Source: Sinonovacula constricta (lineage: Eukaryota; Mollusca; Bivalvia; Cardiida; Solecurtidae). Taken from it: DNA of 64,000 nt. The notes under the pieces are model-generated. The model had not been told where the DNA came from and made no database searches. It was given only the letters and a program-made list of their open reading frames with translations. Below, in pieces: positions 1-13,349 of this stretch; position 1 is the stretch's first letter, and every line of letters starts with the position of its first letter. The DNA is taken from assembly GCA_007844125.1 (NCBI GenBank), contig CM017572.1, forward strand, positions 41,617,077 through 41,681,076. Reading direction: 5' to 3'. The position numbers and the translations under genes are program-made.

Positions 1-1615
1 GCTGAAAGATGGAAAGAGACTGACACGTGTACTTACATTGTCGGCTGAAAGATGGAAAGAGACTGACGCGTGTACTTACATTGTCGGTTGAAAGAGTGAA
101 AGAGACCGACACGTGTACGTACATTGTCGGTTGAAAGAGTGAAAGAGACCGACACGTGTACTTACATTGTCGGCTGAAAGATGGAAAGATACTGACACCT
201 GTACTTACATTGTCAGCTGAAAGATGGAAAGATACTGACGCGTGTACTTACATTGTCGACTGAAAGATGGAAAGATACTGACGCGTGTACTTACATTGTC
301 AACTGAAAGTTGGAAAGATACTGACGCGTATACTTACATTGTCAGCTGAAAGATGGAAAGAGACTGACGCGTCTACTTTCATTGTCAGCTGAAAGATGGA
401 AAGAGACTGACGCGTCTACTTTCATTGTCAGCTGAAAGATGGAAGGAGACTGACACGTGTACCTACATTGTCGGCTGAAAGATGGAAAGATACTGACACG
501 TGTACCTACATTGTCAGCTGAAAGATGGAAAGAGACTGACACGTGTACTTACATTGTCGGCTGAAAGATGAAAAGAGACCGACACGAGTACTTAAAATGT
601 CGGCTGAAAAATGGAAAGAGACTGACACGTGTAGCTACATTGTCGGCTGAAAGATGGAAAGATACTGACACGAGTACTTACATTGTCGGCTGAAAGATGG
701 AAAGATACTGACGCGTGTACTTACATTGTCGGCTGAAAGATGGAAAGAGACTGACACGTGTACTTACATTGTCGGCTGAAAGATGGAAAGAGACTGACGC
801 GTGTACTTACATTGTCGGTTGAAAGAATGAAAGAGACCGACACGTGTACGTACATTGTCGGTTGAAAGAGTGAAAGAGACCGACACGTGTACTTACATTG
901 TCGGCTGAAAGATGGAAAGAGACTGACACGTGTACTTACATTGTCGACTGAAAGATGGAAAGATACTGACGCGTGTACTTACATTGTCGACTGAAAGATG
1001 GAAAGAGACCGACACGTGCACGTACATTGTCGGCTGAAAGATGGAAGGAGACTGACACGTGTACCTACATTGTCGGCTGAAAGATGGAAAGAGACTGACA
1101 CGAGTACTTACATTGTCGGCTGAAAGATGGAAAAAGACTGACACATGTACTTACATTGTCGGCTGAAAGATGGAAAGAGACTGACACGTGTACCTACATT
1201 GTCGGCTGAAAGATGGAAAGAGACTGACACGTGTACCTACATTGTCGGCTGAAAGATGGAAAGAGACTGACACATGTACTTACATTGTCGGCTGAAAGAT
1301 GGAAAGAGACCGACACGTGTACCTACATTGTCGGCTGAAAGATGGAAAGAGACCGACACATGTACTTACATTGTCGACTGAAAGATGGAAAGAGATCGAC
1401 ACGTGCACGTACATTGTCGGCTGAAAGATGGAAAGAGACTGACACGTGTACGTACATTTTCGGCTGAAAGATGGAAAGAGACTGACACATGTCCTTACAT
1501 TGTCGACTGAAAGATGGAAAGAGACCGACACGTGCACGTATATTGTCGGCTGAAAGATGGAAAGAGACCGACACGTGTACTTACATTGTCGGCTGAAAGA
1601 TGGAAAGAGGCTGAC
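1..1615. repeat. 43-bp minisatellite, about 37 copies
   Basis: Head-to-tail units of 43 bp beginning GCTGAAAGATGGAAAGAGAC and ending ACTTACATTGTCG run from the window edge to about 1615, where the sequence changes abruptly. Units differ by a few substitutions (GACACGTGTAC or GACGCGTGTAC; ACATTGTC or ACATTTTC). Because 43 is not a multiple of 3, all three frames are cycled, so the repeat-bearing open frames on the minus strand are a by-product of the repeat. Many units contain the palindrome ACACGTGT (CACGTG E-box). The array may extend beyond the window. Confidence 0.97.
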
Positions 1616-1712
1616 ATTACAACCCGTTTAACAAACTAAACCTTTTTTTTAATTTATTATTTCAAAACGCGTTTTGTTTCAAAATAGGTCATAACAATGT
1701 ACCACTTTATTA

Positions 1713-1797
1713 TGGCTTTGGTACTTTACGACCCGGATTTGAACCCAGGGTGTCCCTTACCCGCGCCGAATATGTACTGATTGCGCTACCAGTTTTT
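1713..1797 (-). repeat. tRNA-derived SINE head (partial)
   Basis: Read on the minus strand this has a box-A-like GGTAGCGCAATCAGT and a box B GGGTTCAAATCC at the spacing of a tRNA gene, followed by the sequence leading into TACCAAAGCC, which is also found in the SINE near 8.2 kb. There is no clean acceptor stem, so it is a SINE head and not a tRNA gene. Confidence 0.6.
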
Positions 1798-1815
1798 AAG
1801 GCTTGGTTCTGAACC

Positions 1816-3195
1816 TTTTTATGCGCTAACTAAACTGGATGCGATCTTCACGTGTGCAGGTGTGGTCTTTTTAGTCAGGCAATTACTAAAATGAGAGAAT
1901 GGGTTATGAAGAGTTTTTACTGCAAATGTATATTAGTTAGCTTTTGCATAGACATAAAACTCTACGCCCGACGTAAGCACCTCGACTCTCAAACTCAAGC
2001 CAATGCAATTATTATTTGATTTCTGTTCACCAATGTAGCATTTTAAAAGTTAACGCAGAATAACCATACAAAATACAATGTTCAACTTCTGTCATAAATT
2101 AACTTTGCTTACAATACTACATACACATAGACGCTTTATTGCAAACCAATATAATTAATTGTGATTTTTTTCCCACGGTTAAATAACTTTTAATGTGATT
2201 TTATTTAACAGTCTGATCCATGTGCACTGTTGTTGAAATGGCAGTTGAGTATTATTCATTATTGTTGAGAATTCTTTAAAATCTGAGTTTTTTTCTCTAA
2301 AATGATGACACTTTATTAAATGTCGCTTTCTTCAATAAACTTAATATAAATACTAAAGTACATTATGATCATGTCCATTTTATCTAAAAGAAGTTTCAAG
2401 AGATGAAACTGCACAACATTTCCGTTAATTGTACTCGGATAAAAATATGTTTAATATACATTATTATCTAATTAGATGCAACTGTCCGTACAAAACCCTC
2501 TTTGCCGTGACGTAAACATATTGAATTTGACATAGCGGGAGATTACTCGGTTTGCTGATGGTATCGCGAAAATTGAAGAATAAATAAAATAAACTGTTTT
2601 TTGTAAACATTCGGACACGATATGTTATTTGGAAGGAAACATTTATGTTTAAAATGGCGGTGATAATCAGGAAGAACACTTTTGCAAGCTACATGAAAAC
2701 CACAACAAAACCAAATCTCCGGAAAACACGAACAATATAACGTATTTATAGAAAGTAATATTTCGTGCTAAGATATCATACGGCACAGTCGGCTATTTCA
2801 AAGAAATAACGTGTACAAAAAGACTTGTCTAAATACTGCCAAGTTAAGTGTGCACAGGTGCACTTGAAACCGCCAATCGTACACAAAACTGACATAAACT
2901 TATAAAAACTGTCGCGCGTTCAAAAGTTATTCAATCAAATTTTTCTATATGGCTTACCATTATGGGACTATCCTCTGTGTTTTAGCGCTCGATTGATCAG
3001 TTACTCACAAAAAGTGTTATGGGTGTTAAACGATAAATAAAAAGGTATATTGCTTGAACTGATGCTTGATGTCTCACATGGAAAGGAAACATCATCACAA
3101 GTTGCCGTGTTCGATATATATAAATCCAATCTTTGTTATATTACAAGGTTTCCAGAAGCTGCACGTTTTACCCATTCAATTTCAAGATATTTGCT
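1816..3195. other. AT-rich DNA, nothing recognised
   Basis: Only short open frames lacking family resemblance or plausible splice context are present. No repeat structure is obvious. Confidence 0.6.
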
Positions 3196-3398
3196 CAACC
3201 ACAGTTCTCAAAAGCACAAAATTTTTCCGACGTTTCGAGGGGTTAAACACCCGTTTTCCAAGGAGCATTTATATCGAGAAATAACTAATGTTTACATATT
3301 TTCTGTTTTCGCCTTGTGACCGTCAAGTTTATTAAGTGAATATATATAAACATTAGTTATTCCTCGATGTAACTGAGAACTGTGGTTAGACCTTGTGT
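3196..3398. repeat. imperfect fold-back repeat
   Basis: AACCACAGTTCTCA (3197) is matched by its complement TGAGAACTGTGGTT (about 3383). Inside it, TCGAGAAATAACTAATGTTT (about 3274) is matched by the complement AAACATTAGTTATTCCTCGA (about 3349). The two arm pairs are nested, with a 40-bp loop and extra DNA in the left arm. This suggests a decayed MITE; no coding or TSD evidence was found. Confidence 0.6.
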
Positions 3399-3399
3399 C

Positions 3400-6300
3400 T
3401 TCAGAACTGTATTAGATATTTGTTGTTGTTGTTGTTGTTTTAATGTCGTTTCTTTCGAAAACTACGACATTGTCATAGCATCATATCTACTTTGTACTTT
3501 CGTTGCAGATGGAGACAATGTGATTTAATCCTCTTCCTGCTTTTCGTAATCCAGGACTAATGTATAATATTCAGTAATGGTTGGTGTTCAAAAAATGCTC
3601 ATACACTGCAATAATTATGTGTATGATTCAATCTGATTTTGTAGCAAATCTGAATTCGTTGAGCTATGTACAGTAGTCAGTGTTGGTAGGTGCCTATCTT
3701 TAAGCATATAGTTATTTTAGTAATTCGTAACGAGGACGAGAAAATATTGTCTGTGATATTGTTTCAAAATATTTAATATTTTACTTTACAAACACTTTTC
3801 AAGTTACAATTTTAGGAATTTCACAAACAATATATTGCAGTTATAAATATTTAAAGTGTCTAAGTTATCCCTAATACATGTTCCTGTCCCAATTCATGAA
3901 TTCACTAACATGCCATTTTAAGGACTACACCTACATTGACGTATATAAAACATCGGTTATATTATATATAGTTGTGACAGACGTTCCGAAGTGCTGACCA
4001 GCGTGCTGTCTGATAATACGGATAATCAAACTCTATACGAAGTTGAAGTTGACTCGAACAAGCAATGCGATTGATCCTTTTTATGACAGTAAGTTTGTAA
4101 GATCCGAGAACCAAAAGGACTCACTTGACTCTGCTTATAGTTTCAAATGTTTAAATACCATTTACATATATCAATAAAAGGAATATCTATATTTGCAAAT
4201 CATTAAACTCACGTTACTAATAAAATAATATTTGGCAATACCTGTTTTAATGTCTTTAATTTAATCATCACAGCAAAAGGAACCATGTTAAAAATTCCTA
4301 CAAACAATAGTTCTTGCACTAGAGGTTACATTTATTTCAATCCAGAGGTTATTAAGTATGACATTAGTTTTCTGCCTGGAGGCAAATTTAGTGGAACTGC
4401 GGTTGCAAAATGCGGTGTCGCAGTCTTCGCCAAGGATTTATGAATTTCTGCTTTTTACTATACTTGCCGAGAAATGTGGCATACAGTAGAAGCAGCTGAC
4501 CTCTGCACACAGTTTGTGCGTTTTTTGTATAGATGATGATATTGATGTTCGTGGTAATTTCTACCCTCGAGGGTGGCTTGTCTTTCCGATCGGTCAGAGA
4601 TTGTGTCTGCTATTCTGCGTTGTAATGAAAAAAAGATCTTATGAGATATTTTACCAAAGTAAGACAGCTGACAGTTCGCCCCTGCGTCAGGCGTTAGAAA
4701 ACTGATTAAAAAGTACACTTTTTGATAAACAATATATCAATTATTAAAATAAATAATAAAAATATGCACAATAAGTAAAGGAGATAAAAGCTTCGGCAAC
4801 TAAACAGCTCATAACAAGGACATAGTTTGAAATAAAACAGCCTAAGTAATGACGAATTTGTATAATGAAGAACTTTTAAATGACGTCATAAAATAATTAT
4901 GCAGAAAGGTCAAAACTAAAATGTTTAATTCTCTAACACGAAGATAATTATCCAATTTAAGCAAACAATCCGCACAAATGAAACAAAATGCAGTGGTTTG
5001 AAATGATTAAAGGTAATGAAGACCAACAGTAACAATGCTATACGACTAGGCTTTTGTCGCAAATGGCATGGTAGATAACAAAGGCAAACAGAATTTTGAA
5101 GTTTTACCAAGTGTGTAATCTCACTTAAGGGCATAGTGACTGCTCAGGTGTCCATACTTATATATGATGCGATGAAAAGATAGGATTACAACAGTGACTT
5201 TTCAACTTTTGACTTTAAGTCGCCGTATTTATATAGTCTCAACGTCCTCTCATACTTTAATATAAAGACAGTGAACTTCTTGACTGTAAAAAGGTCAAAT
5301 GCAAGCTTTGTAGAACAACGACGGACTTTGGTGCTGTAACCATCAGCAATAAACATTCTGTGTTGAGTTCAAAAGTTATTGACATCATTCATATAGAAAA
5401 TTTCCATAAAAAGAAGGATAGGCTATGCCCTGTTGCTTGAGTGTTTTGTACAAATACTGTGCTTACAATCATTATGGCGAAATAATTTTTAAATCGCCTC
5501 CCATCATTGGTGAAATATAAAGCTCGTTAAAACAATTTTGAGGTGATATATTGGTTCCGGCACTAAAATCTTCAAGTACAAACACGTGCAAACCGTGCAA
5601 GATAGGATATACAAATATCATAGGAAATACCACGTGGTGAATTACTTTCAAGGTGTGGATAAGTAATAAAGATTGAGTCGTCTCTCTAGTCCTTGACCTT
5701 AGTTCAGACTTTGTCATCGAAAGTGGTGATTTCAATGTAAGGTGGAGGGTAAAGAAGATGGATAATTTCAGTAAGAAATATTGTCAAGATAGCGTTACAT
5801 TGAATTGAATGGCTCTATAACATGGCTTTGGGTAGAACGGGATACCGTAAACACAACGTCACAACAAACCTGCAACCAATGGTACACAGACGGTAACCAT
5901 AGGAATACTAATTACAAATTACAGCATTCTGACTAAGTGCAATGAAGTTATTTCATTGAAATAATATCAATGCCATTCAATTATTTTACTATTTTGCTAT
6001 TAAAACTTAATTTGGAATATAAATTTGTTTCATTATTATGTAAAAAGCAACAGCAACAACAACAAAACGACATCAACAACAAAAAAAGCAACAAAAAATA
6101 GGTGTCTGAAACAATTTTTAAGTGAAAAAAATCAAGAGATGTATTTTTATTTCTTTGTTGTTGTTTTTCAACGATGACGTGTTTTCTTCTCATAGACGTA
6201 CAATTACAAGCAACTGTGTGAAATAGTCATATGCATATTGGTCTTGTTTGAAATGTTCATTGTTTAGACGAGAATCTGACAGTAGTGTTATTTTAATGAA
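3400..6300. other. AT-rich DNA with short simple repeats
   Basis: It holds a short TTG run near 3420 and a CAA-rich stretch near 6045-6100. Several open frames under 90 codons on either strand have no recognisable motif and no repeat or splice context. No gene is supported. Confidence 0.55.
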
Positions 6301-6307
6301 AATGTTT

Positions 6308-6383
6308 ATGTAATACACACGCACACACACACACACACACACACGCACGCACGCACGCACGCACGCACGCTCGCACGCACGCA

Positions 6384-6414
<31 letters not shown>

Positions 6415-6417
6415 CTG
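6308..6417. repeat. (CA)n/(CGCA)n microsatellite
   Basis: Alternating CA dinucleotides surround a CGCA-rich core. The Cys/Val/Arg-rich frame on the minus strand is a translation of this repeat and is not a gene. Alternating purine-pyrimidine tracts of this kind can adopt Z-DNA. Confidence 0.95.
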
Positions 6418-6710
6418 ACCGATTGGAAATATGTGTCAAAAATATATATACAATGTAAATCATTATGCGTGTATCATTTGTGAACAGTTAATTTATACAA
6501 ATTTAATGAGAGAAGATAAATAGGACTGTATACTGTGTACATACAAACAAATTTAGTAAAGTCATTTATAAATAGAGAGATGATCTCCTTTTCATATAAA
6601 CTTTACTGATGAATCGTGCTAACTGTCTCTGTGGTGTGACAATAATGATCATGGCAATTCATGACATCAATAGAGCGCTGAAAGTTTATGTCATTCCTAT
6701 TTGTCCTAAA

Positions 6711-6729
6711 ACACACACACATACACACA

Positions 6730-6763
<34 letters not shown>

Positions 6764-6945
6764 TTCTCGCTCTCTCTCTCTCTGTCCCCCTCTCTCTGTC
6801 CCTCTCTCTATATATATCTCTATCTGTCTGTCTCTGTCTGTCTCTATGTATCTCTTTCTGTCTGTCTCTCTCTGCATTTCTCTGCCTTTCTCCGTCTCTC
6901 TGTGCCTCTCTCCGTCTCTCTCTGTGTCTCTGTCTCTTTCTTTAT
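6711..6945. repeat. (CA)n followed by degenerate (CT)n tract
   Basis: CACACA changes to a 200-bp polypyrimidine tract of CTCTCT, CTTTCTC and CTGTCTGT. Leucine/serine-rich frames on plus and Arg/Glu-rich frames on minus are translation artefacts of the tract. Confidence 0.95.
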
Positions 6946-6949
6946 TCTC

Positions 6950-7945
6950 ATTATTCTATCCCTTCACTAACGTAGCGTCCTGTTTAAAGCATAACGGTAA
7001 TATGCCAAATATTATACAAGCAAGGATAGGTTAAATATGCTTCACAATAAAATTAACTTTTAAATAGACGATAATGTCCTCAATTTATGGAATCTTTTAA
7101 TGTCTTGTTTCCATACTATTGTGCAGTCGTGGGTAACCCTTTCAATTTTCTTCTTTTATATAAACGTTTTGCTTTGTTTTGGATAGCTTCATTAAACAAT
7201 GATGTCCATTATTTAATAAATTGTAATAAGTCTTATTTATTTATTATCATTATGTTCCTACAACAGATCAGTCCCTCAAGGTCATACTACCAGTGTTGTC
7301 GTCTGCTATATCAGCTTTATTATTTTAAAGAATATTGTGAATGTATGTTAAATTATCATTTCTAGCACTTTATGTCGTTATGTCGTTAGGTATCCGATAT
7401 ACAATACAATGTTAAATTAAATCAACTCAGTTATAAGATAGTATTTCCTGGAGAAGGCACAGCTAATGTTGCGCATGTAAGAGTAAATAAACAAGTTCCA
7501 AGTAACTTTGTTGGATATTGCCTTCAATGGAGAATGATATATTGGTCTGGGCAATATTGACTCGCCGTTTCCCAGCAATCTGCAGGCGTCGAAGTTATTA
7601 GCATTTTTCATGTTTGAATGTATCCACCAAAGCATTTCTCTGAAAAAATAAGCTGAATATATACAATAAATATCACATGTTTTTATCAATAATAATTGGT
7701 TGTTTCTACATTGTTGTCAACAAAACACGCTCATACATTTAAAATAAATCATTTTAGCACAGTTGTCTACAAATAACAAATATCGGCATTAAATTTACGT
7801 GTTGTCTGCCTACGCATTTGGGTCAAATGAGCTCAAGTTGTCCATAAACGTTTGTACGTTTATTAAAGAGTTATAAATGTTTAATGTCAAGCAAATATTT
7901 TGGCTAAACATTCCCGCATAAATCTTTTATTACTGTAATGTCAAT
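6950..7945. other. AT-rich DNA, nothing recognised
   Basis: Short open frames of 90-92 codons occur on both strands, but none shows a domain motif, conserved spacing or good splice context. Confidence 0.5.
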
Positions 7946-7947
7946 GT

Positions 7948-8250
7948 TTGTTTGTTTGTTTATTGGGTTTATCGTCCCACCAACAGTATTTTAGTTATCT
8001 GGAGACGGTGTCCACTTGAAGCAGATATAGTGCTGCCTTCACTGCGTATAGCATGCCGTGAACACCTGGCATGATACCACACCCAGTCACATTATCCTGA
8101 CACCGGGCCAACCAGTCGTGGAACTACCCTTATACTTGCTTGAGCGTTAGCAAGGGAGCTATACCACTACCATTTTTTTTACGGCTTTGGTATGTCGCGG
8201 CCCGGTATCGAACCCGGGGCCTCCCGTACCTGGAGCCGACGCTCTACCGG
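7948..8250 (-). mobile_element. tRNA-derived SINE, near full length
   Basis: On the minus strand a tRNA-like head (box A CCGGTAGAGCGTCGG, box B GGGTTCGATACC) is followed by a body that includes GACACCGTCTCCAGATAACT and a tail AACCCAATAAACAAACAAAC. The body is shared with the copy near 16.2 kb. The GTTT-rich tail and the head match the general plan of bivalve SINEs; the exact family name is not assigned. Confidence 0.8.
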
Positions 8251-8259
8251 TAATGTCAA

Positions 8260-9845
8260 TGTAATTGTAAACTAACACCTAACGGGACTATTGCAGCTGT
8301 GTTTGGTGCTTGTGTTTTCTGTAATTTGTTTTCAAATGTAACATTTTCTTTAAGAAGTTTTCTTCTCAATAATTTCACCATCTGTCGTAAGAAGCATTCT
8401 AGAAAATCTACAGCAAGACTCGCAGTTAAGTTAACGGAGTAAAAATGATAACCATTTTTTTCTTAAAGAAGAGTTTTCTTAACTTATGAACTATTTCTAA
8501 ATCGTCTGGTGAAATATTTAAAGAAAAATGAGGCAAGGAGCAGTTTAGGTAAATCGTATTTGGAGTGATGCCGAAAACTTTCCTCAGCCACGTCAAATAT
8601 TAGTCTAGGCCACAATGATAAATATTAGTCTAGACCACAGTGACCTTAACAACTGCAGGCGTCTGCATTATTTGTGTTTCATTTTTCAATCTGTCTCACA
8701 GTAAGCGTGGTACATTTTGCACCAACATTCAACTAATGTAATCAAACACTAACGCAAAATTAAGAATATTATATATTTGTAGATTAGTGTTGATGAATGA
8801 CAACCGCGGCATGTTTATTTGTTGAAAATATGGCACCATACAATGTGATACTCGCAGTTCTGGGGCGGATCTGGAAAATTTTCGTGCGCCTGAATTAAGA
8901 TCAATTCAACTTTATTGTAATTTTTGATATATATACACAGTTAGGGACCCAAACTTTGATCTGAGCTGTCAATAGACAAAATTTACTTTAAATGAGTAGT
9001 ACTTTTAAGCTTAAATGTATGTTTTGGTGGTGGTGGTGGGGTATTCATTCTCCATCCCCCCTAGATACAATTACTGTCGCAGTTACAACTACGTTTCTAT
9101 ATTTGTATATTTGATTAATCTAAACGTTAATAGTATATGTACTCCAATTAACAGGCTGAATTTGAAAATAGCATGAAATACAGAACATAATTGATATACT
9201 TTTATTATTTTGTTCGTGTCATTTTCCGAACATTCTGGATGCAAATGTCAGGATACAGACGAAGACAATATGCCCCAATCACCACTAACGCTCTCCGGCA
9301 TTAATCAACACGGTGCCACATCCTAATCTAGGGCTAAACCAGATAGTTCAGTATTATGTTTGTTCATCCAAAAGCCAATATCAAGAAGAAATGTAATTTA
9401 ATAACTCAATCCATTTTGTGGCAATATTAAGCGCGTTATAGGAATGGTTTGGCTGTCAGACGTGATTATTTTCTAAATAAAAAATAAGTAATTGGTTCGA
9501 ACCTGTTTCTGCGATTCACGACTGTATTTTTGTGAATTTTGTGAATTTTAATATACTGTTTATTGTGAATAAAAATATATGACACATTTATATAAGACAT
9601 AAAACTGTATTTAATATGAATTCTTAAACTTGTCGTCTTAAAAGTACTCGCACGTATTAATTTTTAATCGAAAAACTGTATATTTTATATTTATAAAGAT
9701 TACATTATATTTTGCAATTGTAACCTTTATTAACCCTAACGGACAACAGTAAAATCGGTTTGTTGGTTTTGAGAAATAGCAATCTTGCATCAATTGTGTT
9801 AACATCAATTGTATTTGTCAGATTCCATTGAGATAATAATTTGAA
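8260..9845. other. AT-rich DNA, nothing coding
   Basis: A short near-duplication (AATATTAGTCTAG-containing, near 8595 and 8622) and a GGT run near 9030 are the only structures seen. Confidence 0.5.
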
Positions 9846-11598
9846 CACAGAAACTTTGCAACCGACACGTCAGTGAACACAGCAACTGTGCAACCGACAC
9901 GTCATTGAACACAGAAACTGTGCAACCGACAGGTCAATTAAACACAGAAACTGTGCAACCGACACGTCATTGAACACAGAAACTATGCAACCGACACGTC
10001 ATTGAACACAGAAACTTTGCAAACCACACGTCATTGAACACAGAAACTGTGCAACCGATACGTCATAGAACACAGAAACTGTGCAACCGATAAGTCATAA
10101 AACACAGAAACTGTGCAACCGACACGTCATAGAACACAGAAACTGTGCAACCGACACGTCATTGAACACAGAAACTTTGCAACCCACACGTCATTGAACA
10201 CAGAAACTTTGCAACCCACACGTCATTGAACACAGAAACTGTCCAGCCCACAAGTCATTAAACAGAAACTGTGCAACCCACACGTCGTTGAACACAGAAA
10301 CTGTGCAAACGACACGTCATTGAACACAGAAACTTTGCAGCCGACACGTCGTTGAACTCAGGAACTGTGCAACCGACACGTCATTGAACACAGAAACTTT
10401 GCAACCGACACGTCATTGAACACAGAAACTGTGCAACCGACACGTCATTGAACATAGAAACTTTGCAACCGACACGTCATTGAACACAGAAACTTTAAAA
10501 CCACACGTCATTGAACACAGAAACTGTGCAACCGATACGTCATAGAACACAGAAACTGTGCAACCGATAAGTCATAAAACACAGAAACTGTGCAACCGAC
10601 ACGTCATAGAACACAGAAACTGTGCAACCGACACGTCATTGAACACAGAAACTTTGCAACCCACACGTCATTGAACACAGAAACTTTGCAACCCACACGT
10701 CATTGAACACAGAAACTGTCCAGCCCACAAGTCATTAAACAGAAACTGTGCAACCCACACGTCGTTGAACACAGGAAACTGTGCAAACGACACGTCATTG
10801 AACACAGAAACTTTGCAGCCGACACGTCGTTGAACTCAGGAACTGTGCAACCGACACGTCATTGAACACAGAAACTTTGCAACCGACACGTCATTGAACA
10901 CAGAAACTGTGCAACCGACACGTCATTGAACATAGAAACTTTGCAACCGACACGTCATTGAACACAGAAACTTTAAAACCGACACGTCATATAACACAGA
11001 AACTGTGCAACCGACACGCCGTTGAACACAGAAACGTTGCAACCGACACGTCATTGAACACAGAAACTGTGCAACCTGACACGTCATTGAACACAGAAAA
11101 ATTGCAACCGACACGTCATTGAACACAGAAACTGTGCAACGGACACGTCGTTGAACATAGAAACTTTGCAACCCACGCGTCATTGAACACAGAAACTTTG
11201 CAACCGACTTGTCATTAAACACAGAAACTGTGCAACCGACACGTCATTGAACACAGAAACTTTGCAACCGACACGTCATTGAACACAGAAACTGTGCAAC
11301 CGACACGCCGTTGAACACAGAAAGTTTGCAACCGACACGTCATTGAACACCGAAAAAATGCAACCGACACGTCATTGAACACAGAAACTGAGCAACCGAC
11401 ACGTCATTGAACACAGAAACTGTGCAACCGACACGTCATTGAACACAGAAACTATGCAACCGACACGTCATTGAACACAGAAACTGTGCAACTGACACGT
11501 CATTGAACACAGAAACTTTGCAACTGATACGTCATTGAAAACAGAAAAATTGCAACCGACACGTCATTGAACTCAGAAACTTTGCAACTCACACGTCA
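9846..11598. repeat. 32-bp minisatellite with higher-order duplication
   Basis: About 55 units of 32 bp carry the core GACACGTCATTGAACACAGA followed by AACTGTGCAAC or AACTTTGCAAC. Unusual units recur in the same order: the run CCGATACGTCATAG then CCGATAAGTCATAA occurs near 10050 and again near 10530, and the variant CTGTCCAGCCCACAAG recurs 478 bp later. A block of about 15 units was therefore duplicated as a whole. The frames on the minus strand (MFNDKS-like repeats) are artefacts. Confidence 0.96.
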
Positions 11599-11599
11599 T

Positions 11600-13230
11600 G
11601 AAATAAAAACAAATCAAACTTTTATTTGTTGTTGTCACTTTTATGGGATAACTAAAACTTATCCCCTTAAACAACTTCAGCAGGTTTGTGTCTTCATCAT
11701 TTTTTAAACACTAATGATAGCTTATAAACAACGAAATAAGTTAAAATAGTATTTACAGGACTCATTTTGTGTATACTTTAATATGTGAAGAATAATTTTG
11801 TACACAGGGAAAGAAAAATTTAGCAAAATTTAATAAGTTTCTTGCCAATATGACTTTTATAAAGATAGCCTTTCATTTAACGTACAGTGTATTGGACAAT
11901 TGCCATTTGAATGGCGCAGTTAAATGTTTTGATTAACACAGACACAAATAAAATACTTCTCTAAGAGACTAAATTCTTGATGGTGTATATATATATAACA
12001 TCATTTGTTGACGAAAATCAAAACTAAACATCGTTTGCAAATTATGAAACAGTGTAACATTATGAGTCGATCATGGACATATTCCAAAGTTTAAATTGAA
12101 ATATTGAACTGTAAAAATGTTTTTGACTTGATTTCATCATAACACTGATCAAAGAAAACACGGCATTTGTACGAGAAAAATGTAATAAATAATTAGATAA
12201 ATAAATAAAATAATATATTATGAATAAAAGACCCTTTTTATAGCCTTTTTGTCGAGTAATTAATTTTTATAGGGGGAGGGGGGGGGGTTAAAAGTTATTC
12301 AACACCTACTTCTATTAAAATGTACGTAAACGTATGTATTGAGTTTTAAGGAATTAAGAAATGCAGAAAGCCAGCGTAAGAAGGTACATTACATTTTTTG
12401 TCGCTAACCATTTGAAGACTTATTTCTTGAAATGCTTGACATCATGCAGCCTACATGTACATTTGGTGATAGGCTTGGTAATTGCATGCTGCTTCATTCA
12501 ACGGACTTGGCGAATACAATGTACGGTATCCTTAAAGAAACTGTGTTTTTCGTTTTGAAGCTGAGTCATTTTAATTATTCATAGTTTTATAACTGATCTC
12601 ATAAGTCAATTTAAATTTTCCTCACACATTTGCACAGCAATTTAATAAAGAAACGAAAATTCTTGATAACATTGATTAGATGGCGCATATTGCCTTAATT
12701 GAAATCGCATGTCCGAACCCAACCATTTTAAGCATGTTCACTTATGTTACCGGGTAAGGCGAGTGTCATTCACACTTGTTACTACGTAAATACTGGAGGG
12801 ATCATATCGAAGACCAAAACGTTATCGAATACTTACTGAATTGTTTTATGAAGTATTTCTGTATTCCTATTTCGGAATTGATTGTCTGTGTTATTTATTG
12901 ACGATTTTAAAGGAAATAGTTTACAAACCTAATTTAACTGTATAATTTAATAATTTGAACTAATGAATGTGAAAGTGAATGCAACTATATTTTAAAAGAA
13001 CATAACCATTCAATGTTTATGCACGAAACACCAACCAGACTTGAATTTATCTTGGGGTGCCCATAGCCGACAGGTAGAGTCGAATGGGTAAATAAGAAAA
13101 GGTCCTATCAAAATTTTCACAGATATTTAAATTTTATCTACCTGTAGTCAAAGTCAAACAAGGTAAATGTAAATGTGTTAAAAACACAGAGATGAGACAT
13201 AACACACAAAAAGAAAAAAACATCAGGTAC
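11600..13230. other. AT-rich DNA, nothing recognised
   Basis: Contains a short G-run near 12271-12286 and no supported coding sequence. A 65-codon frame at 12361-12558 has no recognisable features. Confidence 0.5.
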
Positions 13231-13235
13231 GAAGA

Positions 13236-13345
13236 CTGCTTGCCTCTCGCCACGTGGGTTCGAGTCCCGGCCGAGGTAAGGTCCATAATGTTGGAAGGCT
13301 TTCAGCTGACCTGCGGTGCGCCGATGGTTCTATACAGACATTTTT
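13236..13345 (+). repeat. tRNA-derived SINE fragment
   Basis: Box B GTGGGTTCGAGTCCC is followed by CGGCCGAGGTAAGGTCC, a SINE-like body. Box A is weak (CTTGCCTCTCGCC lies in its place). It looks like a 5'-damaged SINE copy of a family different from that at 8 kb. Confidence 0.55.
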
Positions 13346-13349
13346 CAGG

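Noticed and set aside
1..1615. Regularly spaced repeats and minus-strand frames of the MSVSFHLSADN type suggested a CRISPR array or a repetitive protein.
   Set aside because: There are no unique spacers; the 43-bp units are contiguous and the frame rotates through all three phases. The context is eukaryotic.
3050..3319. 89-codon plus-strand frame.
   Set aside because: No recognisable motif; its end overlaps the fold-back repeat at 3196-3398.
6190..6980. Low-complexity frames rich in Cys/Val/Arg, Leu/Ser or Arg/Glu.
   Set aside because: They are translations of CA and CT microsatellites.
9846..11598. Possible CRISPR-like or coding repeat (frames of the MFNDKSVAKFLCS type).
   Set aside because: The 32-bp units are contiguous with only point variation and no spacers; the frame is a repeat artefact.
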